Shown here: positions 1 to 8,625 of the stretch, one piece after another | Position numbering within the stretch: the stretch's first letter is position 1 | Layout: every line of letters starts with the position of its first letter | Assembly (NCBI RefSeq): GCF_017874215.1 | Contig: NZ_JAGGLB010000016.1 | Coordinates: 1 to 64,000, forward strand | Origin: Paenibacillus eucommiae | GTDB taxonomy: Bacteria > Bacillota > Bacilli > Paenibacillales > NBRC-103111 | DNA length: 64,000 nt | Direction: 5' to 3' | Made by a program: the position numbers and the translations under genes | Notes under the pieces: model-generated | What the model was told of the DNA's origin: nothing | Database searches by the model: none | Seen by the model: only the letters and a program-made list of their open reading frames with translations

Positions 1-139
1 TTTTCCGCTCTTGAACAACGCTCATATGGAGCTAATATGAAATCCCATTTTTCTGGAAGCGTTGTGGGTCAAGTTTAGGCAACCATGTCCGTTAGGAATC
101 CGTCCGCTCTCCGCGTGCCGTTGCTCGGGCTGCTCGGCG

Positions 140-310
140 TATCGTCTGAGAAGTTGCTTAACCTGACAACATTGGCCCACATCTCTTTCCTCCCCCCAAC
201 GAACCCACATCACGAACAAGCTCCTCAAAGGACGCCCAAGAAGGGCATCTTTCTTATTAACACGTGCTAACTTTCGGCTTCCGCTTACCTTTTGCCCATG
301 CACTGAGTTT
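140..310. repeat. Interspersed repeat, left copy
   Basis: The stretch around 205-260 reads ACGAACAAGCTCCTCAAAGG and continues similarly to a stretch near 63500-63545 at the far end of the window, including a shared run ending in TTAA. The minus strand is open for about 90 codons, and its translation shares a short segment (LLGRPLRS) with the right copy. There is no convincing ribosome binding site or protein family, so I call it a dispersed repeat rather than a gene. Positions 1-139 hold nothing else I can support. Confidence 0.5.
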
Positions 311-325
311 TAATAGTAATAAGTC

Positions 326-1075
326 TTACTCCTCGTAAATCATCCTGCGCGTCATTCCGCCATCAACTACCAAATTCGTTCCTGTTACGAAATCGTTATC
401 CGCATCGGTTAAATAGAAGCAGGCCTTCACAATATCGCTCACTCTACCCACCCTTCCAGCAGGATGCTGTTCATGGTCAACCACACGAAGCGCTTCATAG
501 TCTCCTGTCTCGATCCAACCTGGACTTATACAGTTCACCCGAATCGAATCACTGCCCAAGGAAACTGCAAGCGCATGAGTGAGCGCCACGATTCCACCTT
601 TAGCGGCTGCGTAAGCTTCCGAGTTTGGTTCCGACATGATTGCACGGGTGGAAGCTATGTTAATGATACTGCCGCCATGCTTGTGTGCCTTCATAACCTT
701 GGCTGCTTCACGGGCACAGAGGAAGGTTCCTGTCAGATTTGTAGCGATAACGTCGGACCAATCCTCCATAGAAAGCTCATAAGGGGATTTCCAGCGCCCG
801 ATTCCTGCATTGTTGATCATAATATCAACTGTGCCGAACGCTTCGGTTGCTTGTTGAATCAAATTTTCGATAGCCTGAATTTGTCTAACATCGGTTGCTA
901 CGGATACAGCTTGTCCGCCGTCTCTGCATATAGCATCAGCGACCACCTCGCAGGCTTCTATGTGAAGATCCGCCACTACAACTCGGGCTTCCTGCTCTCC
1001 ATAAGCTAGAGCCAGCGCTTTACCTATACCTTGAGCTGCTCCTGTAACTATGACTACTTTATTTTTCCATTTCAT
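326..1075 (-). CDS. SDR family NAD(P)-dependent oxidoreductase
   Basis: A classical short-chain dehydrogenase/reductase of 249 residues, the usual length. The N-terminal Rossmann motif TGAAQGIG lies at residues 11-18, an acidic residue (Asp36) ends beta-2 and suggests NAD preference, NNAG lies at 88-91, and the catalytic Ser142, Tyr155 and Lys159 (YAAAK) are all present. The C-terminal VTGTNLVVDGGMT segment is typical. Such enzymes oxidise or reduce alcohol/keto groups in the cytoplasm; the substrate cannot be read from sequence. It stands alone, with a 630-bp repeat-rich spacer separating it from the ROK regulator on the other strand. Family call is firm, function generic. Confidence 0.93.
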   Translation of the reverse strand: MKWKNKVVIVTGAAQGIGKALALAYGEQEARVVVADLHIEACEVVADAICRDGGQAVSVATDVRQIQAIENLIQQATEAFGTVDIMINNAGIGRWKSPYELSMEDWSDVIATNLTGTFLCAREAAKVMKAHKHGGSIINIASTRAIMSEPNSEAYAAAKGGIVALTHALAVSLGSDSIRVNCISPGWIETGDYEALRVVDHEQHPAGRVGRVSDIVKACFYLTDADNDFVTGTNLVVDGGMTRRMIYEE

Positions 1076-1161
1076 AATCGCACCAGCTTTCTTTTTTACT
1101 TTTTTTCAACAAATTTGACAGATAAAGCACCTCATTGGGTGCGTGTTTGAGGGGGTGGGTT

Positions 1162-1371
1162 ACTTTAAGAATGAAAAACATCGTTAAAGTGCCAGGTTTC
1201 TGAGGATTCCATCACCAAACGATGAAAAACATCGTTAAAAAGGGGGGAATAAGCTTCGGTCACGGTTCAAAGGGGCATTTAGTGATGAAAATATCGTTAA
1301 AGTCCATATTGTTGGGAATTGCATCAACTTAACGATGAAAAACATCGTTAAATCCTCATCGTTAAATCCTC
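1162..1371. repeat. Array of four AACGATG/CATCGTT palindromes
   Basis: Four copies of a 19-bp dyad (AACGATGAAAAACATCGTT, two perfect at 1218-1236 and 1331-1349, two degenerate at 1167-1185 and 1281-1298) have centres near 1176, 1227, 1290 and 1340. Spacings are about 51, 62 and 51 bp. A fifth half-site follows (CATCGTTAAATCCT duplicated at 1343-1370). The array sits in the spacer between two divergent genes, so it could be a multi-operator or a dispersed structural element. Confidence 0.8.
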
Positions 1372-1432
1372 ATTTTTTATAGCAACATGGAATAGTTTGC
1401 AACATTCTAGATTTGCTAACATTTGAGTAGAT

Positions 1433-1490
1433 TAGTTTGCTTTAGTTTGCTTTAGTTTGCTTTAGTTTGCTTTAGTTTGCTTTAGTTTGC
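1433..1490. repeat. 10-bp tandem repeat (TTTAGTTTGC)n
   Basis: About six head-to-tail copies of TTTAGTTTGC, followed by degenerate versions to about 1555 (for example TTTGGCTAAC and TTTGGTTAGC). It lies upstream of the ROK gene and has no coding potential. This looks like replication-slippage expansion. Confidence 0.9.
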
Positions 1491-1707
1491 TTTTAGTTTA
1501 CATTAGATCGCTTTGGCTAACTTTGGTTAGCTTTGCTTTCCTTTGGGTTGCATTAGATTGCATCATTTTGTACCAAATTATATCATGATAAAGGAATTGG
1601 TACCCGCGGCGGCGAAAAAGAAATGATAATCGCTCTCATGTGGTGGGATAGGGTCAGCATTTATTGTTCATTATTCAAGCTTGAGAAGCTTGTGGAGGTT
1701 GCTTGAT

Positions 1708-2919
1708 TTGGATTTTTCTAGTGTTACGGAACGAATAACGAATCGCAGAGCTAAGGAAATGTATGAATTTATCCGCAGGAACGGAACTGTGTCCAAAATC
1801 GATTTGCTCGACCATAGCGGAATGACGGTTAGTACGCTAACTCGTCTGGTGGAAGAGCTCACGGCTCAAGGGCTTATCCTGGAATCGGGATTTGGAGTTT
1901 CTACAGGCGGACGGAGACCGACCCTTTATGAAATGAATAGCACCTATGCTTACGTGTTCGGGCTGGAAATATCACGTACGATGTCGAGGTTGGTGCTGGT
2001 TGATCTTAGCTTGAACAAGCTGGAGGACTGCAGCTGGAAGATGAGCAGCGAGATGACTCCGCAGCGGTTGACGGCTTTGATCGTGGAAGAAGCACGGCTG
2101 ATGATGAACAGGCATGCGCTAGATAGCTCCAAGATACTTGGAATGGGCATAGGGGCTGTTGGTCCATTGGACCGATTATCCGGCGTCATTCTTGAGCCGC
2201 TTTACTTTCCGGCGCCGGGTTGGCGTGATGTAGACATTTGCAGCCTTATAGGGGAGCCGCTTGGCATTCCCGTTCTGCTCGATAATGGTGCCAACACTGC
2301 CATTCTTGCGGAATCCTGGATGGACCGGGCGCGAAGCTACCGGCATCTGCTTTACATCCATGCGGGCATTGGTCTGCGTTCCGCTATTGTCTCCGAAGGC
2401 AAGGTGATTTATGGAGCCGTCGATATGGAGGGCTCAGTCGGGCAAATGATTATACAGACTGATGGAATTCCTTATCGCAATAAAAGCGGTAATTATGGCG
2501 CACTGGAATCCTATGCATCCTTATATGCCATAGAAAGAGCTGCGCAATCCGCGGTGAAGAAAGGAAGAAGCACCTTTCTTACTCAGCTTGTGTCGGATCC
2601 GGAGACTATTGAGTTCCATCATATCCGGGAAGCATTGGAAAAGAACGATCCCCTGGCTGTGGAGATCGTTACGGAAGCTGCAACTTATTTTGGTATTGGT
2701 CTTGCTAATTTACTGAACATTTTACATCCTGAGAAGGTGATACTCGGAGGTCCGTTAATTGCCGGAGATAAGCATTTCTTCCGCATAGCTACTCAAGTTG
2801 CGGTTCAGAAGGCTTACTACTATCCCACCTATCAGGTTGTTTTCAGCAGGGGGAGCCTGGGTGAAGAAGCGCTCGCCATCGGGGCAGCTGTTATGGTAAT
2901 GGGTTATTTAACCTCTTAG
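1708..2919 (+). CDS. ROK family transcriptional regulator (NagC/XylR type)
   Basis: About 403 residues, the normal length for ROK repressors. An N-terminal winged helix (roughly residues 8-70, with SKIDLLDHSGMTVSTLTRLV as the recognition region) is followed by an actin-like ROK sugar-kinase fold with GLEISRT, a GIGAVGPLD turn and an ILGGPL segment near the C terminus. The zinc-type CxCG motif of true glucokinases is not obvious. I choose the TTG at 1708 because GGAGG at 1694-1698 sits 9 bases upstream; an upstream in-frame TTG at 1681 lacks a site. It probably represses sugar-utilisation genes, but no sugar operon lies beside it. A GTACCAA/TTGGTAC dyad lies upstream at about 1571-1604. Confidence 0.88.
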   Translation: MDFSSVTERITNRRAKEMYEFIRRNGTVSKIDLLDHSGMTVSTLTRLVEELTAQGLILESGFGVSTGGRRPTLYEMNSTYAYVFGLEISRTMSRLVLVDLSLNKLEDCSWKMSSEMTPQRLTALIVEEARLMMNRHALDSSKILGMGIGAVGPLDRLSGVILEPLYFPAPGWRDVDICSLIGEPLGIPVLLDNGANTAILAESWMDRARSYRHLLYIHAGIGLRSAIVSEGKVIYGAVDMEGSVGQMIIQTDGIPYRNKSGNYGALESYASLYAIERAAQSAVKKGRSTFLTQLVSDPETIEFHHIREALEKNDPLAVEIVTEAATYFGIGLANLLNILHPEKVILGGPLIAGDKHFFRIATQVAVQKAYYYPTYQVVFSRGSLGEEALAIGAAVMVMGYLTS

Positions 2920-2934
2920 CCCATTACTCTTTCA

Positions 2935-3135
2935 GCTTTCAGAGAAATCTGCCATATGCTGTTAGCCCTTGCCCTTCAGCCCTCAGCACATGGCCCCTCA
3001 GCTCCCAGCCTTTCGGCTCATTAGTCCTTCCGCTCACAGCACTCTGCCATCAGCTATTAGGCCTCGCTCTTCAGCCCTCAGCCCTCATCCCATCAGATCT
3101 CAGTCCCATCAGCTCTCAGTCCCATCAGCTCTCAG
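2935..3135. repeat. Degenerate CAGC/CTCAG-rich repeat tract with 16-bp tandem units
   Basis: A C/T-rich tract made of variants of CCCTCAGC, ending in three head-to-tail 16-bp units (TCCCATCAGCTCTCAG and one variant) at 3088-3135. The stop codon of the adjacent minus-strand hydrolase lies inside the last unit, so the expansion abuts and may have remodelled that gene's 3' end. Confidence 0.8.
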
Positions 3136-3929
3136 TCCCCCAGCCCCTGTAAAAACTCCAGCAGCGCTTTATTAAAGGCTTCGGGGTTTTCCATGGGGGT
3201 AAGATGGGCCGATTCTGGGATTTTCACAAACTGTGACTGATAAATCTGATCGGCCATTTGCTTCATTACCTCTATTGGAGTAACTTGATCCTCCTCACCG
3301 ACAATAACAAGCGTAGGCACTGTGATTTGCGTTAACAATGCGGTGGCATCTTGTCGGAAGGCCATAGCTATACTGGCATGCACCAAGCTTAGCGGATTGG
3401 TTGATTCAATGATGGAATGAAGCTTGACCTCCAGGTGTGGGTTTTCATTTCGAGTTTTTTCTGTAAGCATTTTGGGAATCATGGCATCGCTAGCTGCTAT
3501 GGAGCCCTTTTCGAATAGCGCTGCTGCCAGGTTCATTCTGTTCTTCTGGGCTTCCGGAGAGTCAGCTTCCGGCTTTGTATCAGCCAGTACCAGAGCTGTG
3601 AAGCGGTCCGGTGCTTTGCGCAGCATGGAGAAGGCGATATAGCCGCCCATGGAAAATCCGCCCAGAACGGCTTTGGGAATATCCAGGTGATCCAGCAGCG
3701 CCAGCACATCGTCGGCATAATTTTCCAATGAGATCGTATCTGTCGGTACCTCGGATCCACCCATTCCCCGCATATCCGGAGTTATGACGCGAAAGCCGCC
3801 TTCTTTCAGAGCGGTAGTCTGATGCTTCCACATATGATGATCCAGTGGGAAACCGTGCAGCAAAATAACTGGCAAGCCTTGACCTTCATCCTCGTAAGCG
3901 ATTGTCACACCATGAACAGAAGCTTTCAT
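3132..3929 (-). CDS. Alpha/beta fold hydrolase
   Basis: A 265-residue single-domain alpha/beta hydrolase. The HGFP oxyanion-hole motif is at residues 25-28, the nucleophile elbow GFSMGG puts Ser93 in place, Asp214 (GEEDQVTP) and His242 (SAHLTP) complete the triad. The sequence resembles the 3-oxoadipate enol-lactonase/BioH/esterase group, but nothing fixes the substrate. Monocistronic on the minus strand; a GGAGGAGATT site precedes the ATG. The stop codon falls in a tandem repeat tract. Confidence 0.92.
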   Translation of the reverse strand: MKASVHGVTIAYEDEGQGLPVILLHGFPLDHHMWKHQTTALKEGGFRVITPDMRGMGGSEVPTDTISLENYADDVLALLDHLDIPKAVLGGFSMGGYIAFSMLRKAPDRFTALVLADTKPEADSPEAQKNRMNLAAALFEKGSIAASDAMIPKMLTEKTRNENPHLEVKLHSIIESTNPLSLVHASIAMAFRQDATALLTQITVPTLVIVGEEDQVTPIEVMKQMADQIYQSQFVKIPESAHLTPMENPEAFNKALLEFLQGLGD

Positions 3930-4078
3930 TCGAATCTCCTCCTTAGGTAATGCTTATCCCCTTTATTACACTGTATCGAGCTTTCTGACTCTTTTCATCT
4001 TTTCATACTACACCACACGCAAGGCTCATTCCAATTTTGCCCGGTTTCCCTGTGTAACTATGCAATGTAAGTATACAA

Positions 4079-5089
4079 TTATCGAACCGGGGGAGCTGAT
4101 GAGCTGCGGACCCGAATGTCGGAAGGAAATATGAGGGTGCGCGGATTAGTCCCGGCATTGCCCTGGATTCGCTCCACAAGCAGCTGCATTCCCATCGATC
4201 CGAATTGATAAGCAGGCTGGGCCGCAACAGTGAGGAACGGATTCATCTCTGAGGCAAAGCCCAAATCATCATAGCAAACAAGCGAAATATCCTCAGGAAC
4301 ACTAAGACCAATACCTCTCAAAATCTTAATGATACCAAGAGCAAGAAGATTATTAGCGGCAAAAATAGCGGTAGGCGGATTTGGCAAAGTAAGCAGGGTG
4401 GACAAGACGGCTTCGTCCTCAAGGCCACGATAAGTAACTTCTTGCACTAATGCTTCATCAAAAGGAAGATCGCGCAGCTTCAAAGCTTCCCTGTACCCGA
4501 GATAACGGTAGCGGGCCGTTGAGGTGTCGCTGGAGCCATTGATTAATGCGATACGTGTATGCCCTAGATCAATTAAATGATCGATCAGCTTGCGCGCCCC
4601 TTCCTTGCTGTCGCCTTGAACTATATCGCTTTTAATGCCTGGGACTTCACGGTCCAAAAGAACAAAGGGGATGCCGCGCTTCTCCAAAAGCCGCAGGTGC
4701 TCCAAGGAAGTATCCCCGGTAGGTGCGAATAACACCCCATCAACCCTGGTGGAGAGGATCATGTCGACATAATCCTTTTCCTTAGCCATGCTTTCATCAC
4801 TGTTGCCAAACAACAGCTTGTAGCCTAAGCGCTTGGCGGCATCCTCGGCACCTCTGGCTAGAGTTGTATAGAATGGATTCGTTATATCTGCGATAAGAAG
4901 AGACAGCATGTGGGTTTGCTGCAGCACAAGGCTTCTGGCCACCGTGTTAGGCACATAGCCAAGCTCCTCCATGACCTTACGAACCTTAATGCGGGTTGCC
5001 TCACTAATTCGTCCTTTGTTATTGATAACTCTAGAAACCGTCATCGCAGAGACATTAGCTTCTTTGGCAATATCATAGATAGTAACCAA
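4079..5089 (-). CDS. LacI family transcriptional regulator
   Basis: A 336-residue LacI/GalR repressor. The N terminus (TIYDIAKEANVSAMTVSRVI) is the canonical LacI helix-turn-helix and hinge, followed by the periplasmic-binding-protein-like effector domain (LLIADITNPFY, DGVLFAPTG, LINGSSDTSTARYRYLGYREAL, IFAANNLLALG, SLVCYDDLGFA). It binds a sugar or similar effector in the cytoplasm. No sugar-transport operon adjoins it, so its targets are elsewhere or it acts on the flanking hydrolase. A TTGTAT-N6-ATACAA dyad lies just upstream and may be an autoregulatory operator. Confidence 0.93.
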   Translation of the reverse strand: MVTIYDIAKEANVSAMTVSRVINNKGRISEATRIKVRKVMEELGYVPNTVARSLVLQQTHMLSLLIADITNPFYTTLARGAEDAAKRLGYKLLFGNSDESMAKEKDYVDMILSTRVDGVLFAPTGDTSLEHLRLLEKRGIPFVLLDREVPGIKSDIVQGDSKEGARKLIDHLIDLGHTRIALINGSSDTSTARYRYLGYREALKLRDLPFDEALVQEVTYRGLEDEAVLSTLLTLPNPPTAIFAANNLLALGIIKILRGIGLSVPEDISLVCYDDLGFASEMNPFLTVAAQPAYQFGSMGMQLLVERIQGNAGTNPRTLIFPSDIRVRSSSAPPVR

Positions 5090-5125
5090 TGTCTACACAC
5101 CCTTTTCTCTCATATATGAAGTTCA

Positions 5126-5143
5126 TTGTATAGAAAAATACAA
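5126..5143. promoter_or_regulatory. Dyad upstream of the LacI gene
   Basis: TTGTAT and ATACAA are separated by six bases, 37 bp before the lacI-type start codon. The position fits an autoregulatory operator, although LacI operators usually have a central CG, which this lacks. The remainder of 5144-5410 shows no gene I can support. Confidence 0.25.
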
Positions 5144-5410
5144 GGGACAGCAAGCAGAGAAGCGGCTAATTTCGTTCAATTAGAGTTTTCGATAACTCAG
5201 CATTTTATATGGTCAGGGAAATTGAAAAAAAGGAATAAAATGGATAATTATATGATGAGGAGGAAAAATGGTTCATTGTACCTAAATTTGTATGTCAATA
5301 CCTGTGTCGAGCTTCTTCATAGATGAGGGACTAAATTCCGCTTTAATAGGGGTGAAATTACTTACCAGTAAAAAAAGCTATTATTATATAGGGAAAAAGC
5401 GGTATAATAA

Positions 5411-5452
5411 AAGAGATTGTATAATTAGCGACTGCTAAATATACAATCTCTT
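5411..5452 (-). terminator. Terminator of comX1
   Basis: AAGAGATTGTATA pairs with TATACAATCTCTT, with ATTAGC/GCTAAAT continuing the stem, and the minus-strand transcript runs into a T-rich tail. It is homologous to the hairpins behind comX2 and comX3. Confidence 0.8.
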
Positions 5453-5484
5453 AATTATGGTGAGAGATTGGAATATTGCTTTGG

Positions 5485-5673
5485 TTAATCCCATGCGGTG
5501 GGCGGAGCTTTTGAAGTAGATTGCTGACTGTTAAAAGTTTTCGTAATCACTTCCGACTCCATATCCGATAAAGTGGGATGATAAATGAAGGGTTCTGCTG
5601 ATTTTTGCTGTTTCGCACTTTTCATGCTTCTAATGATATTTTTTAGTTGCGGGGACAGTTCAATAGTGTGCAT
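5485..5673 (-). CDS. comX: ComX-like quorum-sensing pheromone precursor 1
   Basis: A 62-residue precursor, starting MHTIELSPQL and ending KAPPTAWD. The Trp one residue from the C terminus matches the ComX rule that a tryptophan close to the C terminus is prenylated by ComQ, and the length fits ComX precursors (about 55-75 aa). An AGGGAGGTGAG site precedes the ATG. It is divergent from the ComP-like kinase at 5746 with only 72 bp between start codons. Two paralogues with the same MHTI/QTI-x-LSP start lie at 8172-8336 and 8626-8829. Unlike Bacillus subtilis, where comX precedes comP on the same strand, it faces away from its kinase. Confidence 0.82.
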   Translation of the reverse strand: MHTIELSPQLKNIIRSMKSAKQQKSAEPFIYHPTLSDMESEVITKTFNSQQSTSKAPPTAWD

Positions 5674-5745
5674 ATAGTCTCACCTCCCTTTGCTTCGAAA
5701 GTACTATTAGCATATCAAATAAACTTCGCTTTGGGGAGTCTAATT
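5674..5745. promoter_or_regulatory. Divergent comX1/comP1 control region
   Basis: A 72-bp region contains AAAGTACTATTAGCATATC. The equivalent 70-bp region between comX3 and comP2 (8830-8899) has AAAGTACTATAAGCATACC at the same place, and both end in GGGGAGT before the comP start. The conserved core must contain the shared promoter or activator sites of the divergons. Confidence 0.55.
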
Positions 5746-8070
5746 ATGAAAAAAAAAGTCGCAATATCGATCTTTGTGTCCATATTAATTTTTGTTCAAA
5801 TATGGTGTTTTTTTATCTCATTTAAATATCCATACATAGGTTTGTATTTGGAAACAAATCCAAATCAGGAATGGATTGTTAGGGAGATTGACAAGAAAAG
5901 CTTAAGCTCAGAATTGGATATCAAATTAGGTGATAGGATTACAGAAATTGATGGCGGAGCTCCAGAGGATTTTTGGACTGTAGCCAAGTGGAGAGCTATT
6001 GAACAAGCTCATTCGGTGACGGTTTCCCGCGATGGGCAGGAGCCCAAGCTGCTGCTTACCAATCATGCTTCAACTAATTATGGCATATTCTCTCTTTTTT
6101 CGGGACTCGTTACGTTGTTTCTGGCCCTGCTTCTGTATCTGAAAATACCTAATTCACCTTCTGCGCGGCTGCTAGCCTTTGTTTTTCTAGCTATTGGTTT
6201 GACATGGACTGGCATAGGCGCATCATCAAGAGGCGATATTATTGGTAAAATTCTGGTCACTTCTTTAATGATGGCCATCCCTTTTATCTTTTATCATTTT
6301 CTGGTCATCTTTTTTCAGGAAAAGGGGAAAATATCCCTTCCTAAAAAAGCGCTGAAATATGTATATGTGCTCATAGGGTTAGGCTTCGGCATACGACTGC
6401 TTTACTTTATTCCCGCACTGGCTTACCCTATTTATCTTTACAATGGGAAAATAAGCTTGCTGTTCTTCATCATTGGTTTTTTGCTTAATATTTATATGCT
6501 TACCTATATTTACTTTAAGCACCGTAAGCCGAAGTCCTATTTATCTTCTATTATTAAAAGTGTCTGGATTTCTTTAATTATCTCTTTTTTACCTTCTATT
6601 ATCCTATCATTCATTCCTCGTCTAAAGACAGGAAGCTTTTTCTTGGATGAGGAATTTACCAGCTTATTTATTCTGTTTCTTCCGATTTCATTCACCTATC
6701 TGATTGCTGCCGACCGGCTGTATGACATCGGTCTTGTCGTGAGGCGGTTCGTGTCTGCCGGAATGATTTCCTTATTGCCAAGCGCAATGCTTACAGGAGC
6801 GTATGTGGTGCTTTTTTCTGAGGATGTAGAAGTGAAGCATTTACTTTTTATTTTTTTCGCGCCATTGATTCTGATTTCACTGATTCTTTATTCTATGGAA
6901 TATGTGACAACCAAATTTGAAAGCTTTTTGTTCCCTAGGAAATCTATGCTGCATACGACTCTAAAGAAAATATCCAAAAATCTTGGTGCGATTTCAAGCT
7001 TCAGGGAGTTAAAGGACATTGTGCTCGTTGATATAGTCAAGACGCTGGATGTAATTGGCGGGGCTATCGTAATTCAGTACAAGGATGAGATTGAGACTGT
7101 TCATGAAGGTGTGATTAATCTGGAGGAGATCAAGCAGCTCTTGTCCTCTTCGTCCTTACAGCAGCATCCCTTCTATTCTTGCATAGAGATTAATCATCAC
7201 GAGGATTATACCGGTTACCTGGTAATGACCGGGAAGAAAACGAACACGATGCTTGGCAAAGAAGAGCTTCAGTGGCTCAATTTAATCATCTCCTATTTGG
7301 CTGTCAGCATGGAGAATGTTCATTTAATCCGCAAGCTGACATCCAAGCTCCAGCAATTGGCCGCGCAGCTGCCTAACGAACAGTCGGCACAGGATATACA
7401 GTGGTTCCGCAAGCTGATGTTCGAATTACAGGAGGAAGAGAGAATCCGGATTGCGAATGATTTGCACGATACGACGATGCAGGATCTGTTCTTCCTGAAA
7501 AGAAGGTTTATTGAGCTGTTGGAAGGGCAATTGCTGAATAAAGATGATAAAGAGCAGTTGAACAACATTATTAATTTTATAGAGCTTATCAACACGGGCC
7601 TCAGACAAAGCTGCTTCGAGCTTCATCCACATTTATTGCAGGAAATCGGTCTGATTCTTACGGTCCAGAGGCTGCTTGATAAAGAGACCTATAATTGTCC
7701 GTTTACCATTCAGTTTACCGGGGTGTCAGCTTACGCTATCGAGAATAGAGATTTGGTGTCCAAAAAGCATATATTCAGAATCGTCCAGGAACTGCTCAGC
7801 AACGCCAAAAAGCATTCGCACGCAACCGAGGTTACGTTCACAATGACTGTCGAAGCGGGGTTATTCTACTTATCTTACGAGGATAACGGAGTGGGGCTAG
7901 ATGAAGTCCAGGCAGCCAGCACGAGACTGACCGGTCGATCCGGAATAGGAATGGAGCAAATCAAAAGCCGCGTGCTGCATCTGAACGGAGACATTGAGAT
8001 GAACTCCAAAGCCGAGGGCGGCGTACATTTCCTGATCAGCATACCGATTATTGATGTGGTGGCTGTATAG
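5746..8070 (+). CDS. comP: ComP-like membrane histidine kinase 1
   Basis: 774 residues, close to the 769 of B. subtilis ComP. Transmembrane helix 1 (about 5-25) is followed by an extracellular PDZ-like segment (about 30-105; LGDRITEIDG resembles the PDZ carboxylate loop), then seven or eight hydrophobic helices to about residue 400, and a cytoplasmic GAF-like linker. The HisKA_3 motif NDLHDTTMQD puts the phospho-acceptor at His574; the N box (QELLSNAKKH) and G1 box (EDNGVGL) are intact. It should sense the prenylated ComX peptide and phosphorylate the ComA-like regulator. I use the ATG at 5746 (GGGGAGT upstream); the longer reading runs into the control region. It pairs by position with comX1. 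Confidence 0.9.
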   Translation: MKKKVAISIFVSILIFVQIWCFFISFKYPYIGLYLETNPNQEWIVREIDKKSLSSELDIKLGDRITEIDGGAPEDFWTVAKWRAIEQAHSVTVSRDGQEPKLLLTNHASTNYGIFSLFSGLVTLFLALLLYLKIPNSPSARLLAFVFLAIGLTWTGIGASSRGDIIGKILVTSLMMAIPFIFYHFLVIFFQEKGKISLPKKALKYVYVLIGLGFGIRLLYFIPALAYPIYLYNGKISLLFFIIGFLLNIYMLTYIYFKHRKPKSYLSSIIKSVWISLIISFLPSIILSFIPRLKTGSFFLDEEFTSLFILFLPISFTYLIAADRLYDIGLVVRRFVSAGMISLLPSAMLTGAYVVLFSEDVEVKHLLFIFFAPLILISLILYSMEYVTTKFESFLFPRKSMLHTTLKKISKNLGAISSFRELKDIVLVDIVKTLDVIGGAIVIQYKDEIETVHEGVINLEEIKQLLSSSSLQQHPFYSCIEINHHEDYTGYLVMTGKKTNTMLGKEELQWLNLIISYLAVSMENVHLIRKLTSKLQQLAAQLPNEQSAQDIQWFRKLMFELQEEERIRIANDLHDTTMQDLFFLKRRFIELLEGQLLNKDDKEQLNNIINFIELINTGLRQSCFELHPHLLQEIGLILTVQRLLDKETYNCPFTIQFTGVSAYAIENRDLVSKKHIFRIVQELLSNAKKHSHATEVTFTMTVEAGLFYLSYEDNGVGLDEVQAASTRLTGRSGIGMEQIKSRVLHLNGDIEMNSKAEGGVHFLISIPIIDVVAV

Positions 8071-8089
8071 ATTTTTTTATGGAAAAGAA

Positions 8090-8151
8090 CCAAAAGAAAA
8101 GAGAATGTACAATTAGCCGAAATGCTAATATACATTCTCTTTTTCTTTTGG
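8090..8151. terminator. Bidirectional terminator between comP1 and comX2
   Basis: CCAAAAGAAAA and AGAGAATGTA pair with TACATTCTCT and TTTTCTTTTGG through an ATTAGC/GCTAAT inner stem. The near-perfect symmetry with A and T tails on both sides serves both the plus-strand comP1 and the minus-strand comX2. Confidence 0.85.
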
Positions 8152-8171
8152 TGAGATGATGGATTTGGAAA

Positions 8172-8336
8172 TTAACCCCAAGCGGATCTGGGCTCATCTT
8201 GAGCTGGTCTTTTGAACTCTCGCATGAAAGCTTTAAATTCTGTTTTGGTTAAGGATTCTAAAGAAATCATTTTTTTATCGATTTTCATCATGCTAACAAT
8301 CTTTTGTAACTGTGGGGATAAATGAATGGTTTGTAT
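8172..8336 (-). CDS. comX: ComX-like pheromone precursor 2, ATA start
   Basis: A 54-codon frame reading (I)QTIHLSPQL at the start and DEPRSAWG at the end. Both ends align with comX1 and comX3, including the Trp one residue from the C terminus. A good GGAGGTGA site lies 9 bases upstream of the codon that aligns with the paralogues' ATG, but that codon is ATA. Codon 1 may therefore be a mutated start, giving little or no product, or a rare functional non-AUG start. No ATG lies in the conserved part; the first in-frame ATG is codon 16. It has no divergent kinase of its own. It is either a weakly expressed third signal or a decaying copy. Confidence 0.6.
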   Translation of the reverse strand: MQTIHLSPQLQKIVSMMKIDKKMISLESLTKTEFKAFMREFKRPAQDEPRSAWG

Positions 8337-8542
8337 CTTTATTCACCTCCTTCAGTAATGGATTATGACTGCTATAAATTAATGCTATTTCTGCAATTAA
8401 AATCAAATATATGCATCTGATATGTCATTATTACAATATTACTACGGAAATTTTGTTTATTAAGTACTAGCGGGCGAAATACAAGATCCCTTTCCAATTC
8501 TTATGAGTGAGTTTTGAAAGCTACAAAGTGCAATCTGCAAAT

Positions 8543-8599
8543 AAAAAGAAAAGAGAATGTAAAATTAGCAAATGCTAATATACATTCTCTTTTTCTTTT
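8543..8599 (-). terminator. Terminator of comX3
   Basis: AAAAAGAAAAGAGAATGTA pairs with TACATTCTCTTTTTCTTTT around an ATTAGC/GCTAAT inner stem. It is almost identical to the comP1/comX2 terminator, so gene and terminator were duplicated together. Between this and the comX2 ribosome binding site (8351-8542) lies the presumed comX2 promoter region; I see no further gene there. Confidence 0.85.
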
Positions 8600-8625
8600 G
8601 GTAAAATAATGTAATAATATAGAAA

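Noticed and set aside
22..303. 93-codon minus-strand open frame at the left edge
   Set aside because: Part resembles the right-end repeat, but no ribosome binding site or domain is visible; recorded as a repeat instead.
464..1009. 181-codon open frame on the plus strand
   Set aside because: It lies wholly opposite a clearly coding SDR gene, has no ribosome binding site and no recognisable domain.
1162..1371. CRISPR-like array of repeats with about 30-40-bp spacers
   Set aside because: The repeats are degenerate perfect palindromes of 19 bp, spacer lengths alternate, only four copies exist, and no cas genes are nearby.
2969..3175. 68-codon Ser/Pro-rich open frame
   Set aside because: It is generated by the CAGC/CTCAG repeat tract and overlaps the hydrolase 3' end.
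5126..5326. 66-codon open frame after the LacI gene
   Set aside because: No ribosome binding site, no family, unusual composition; treated as spacer.
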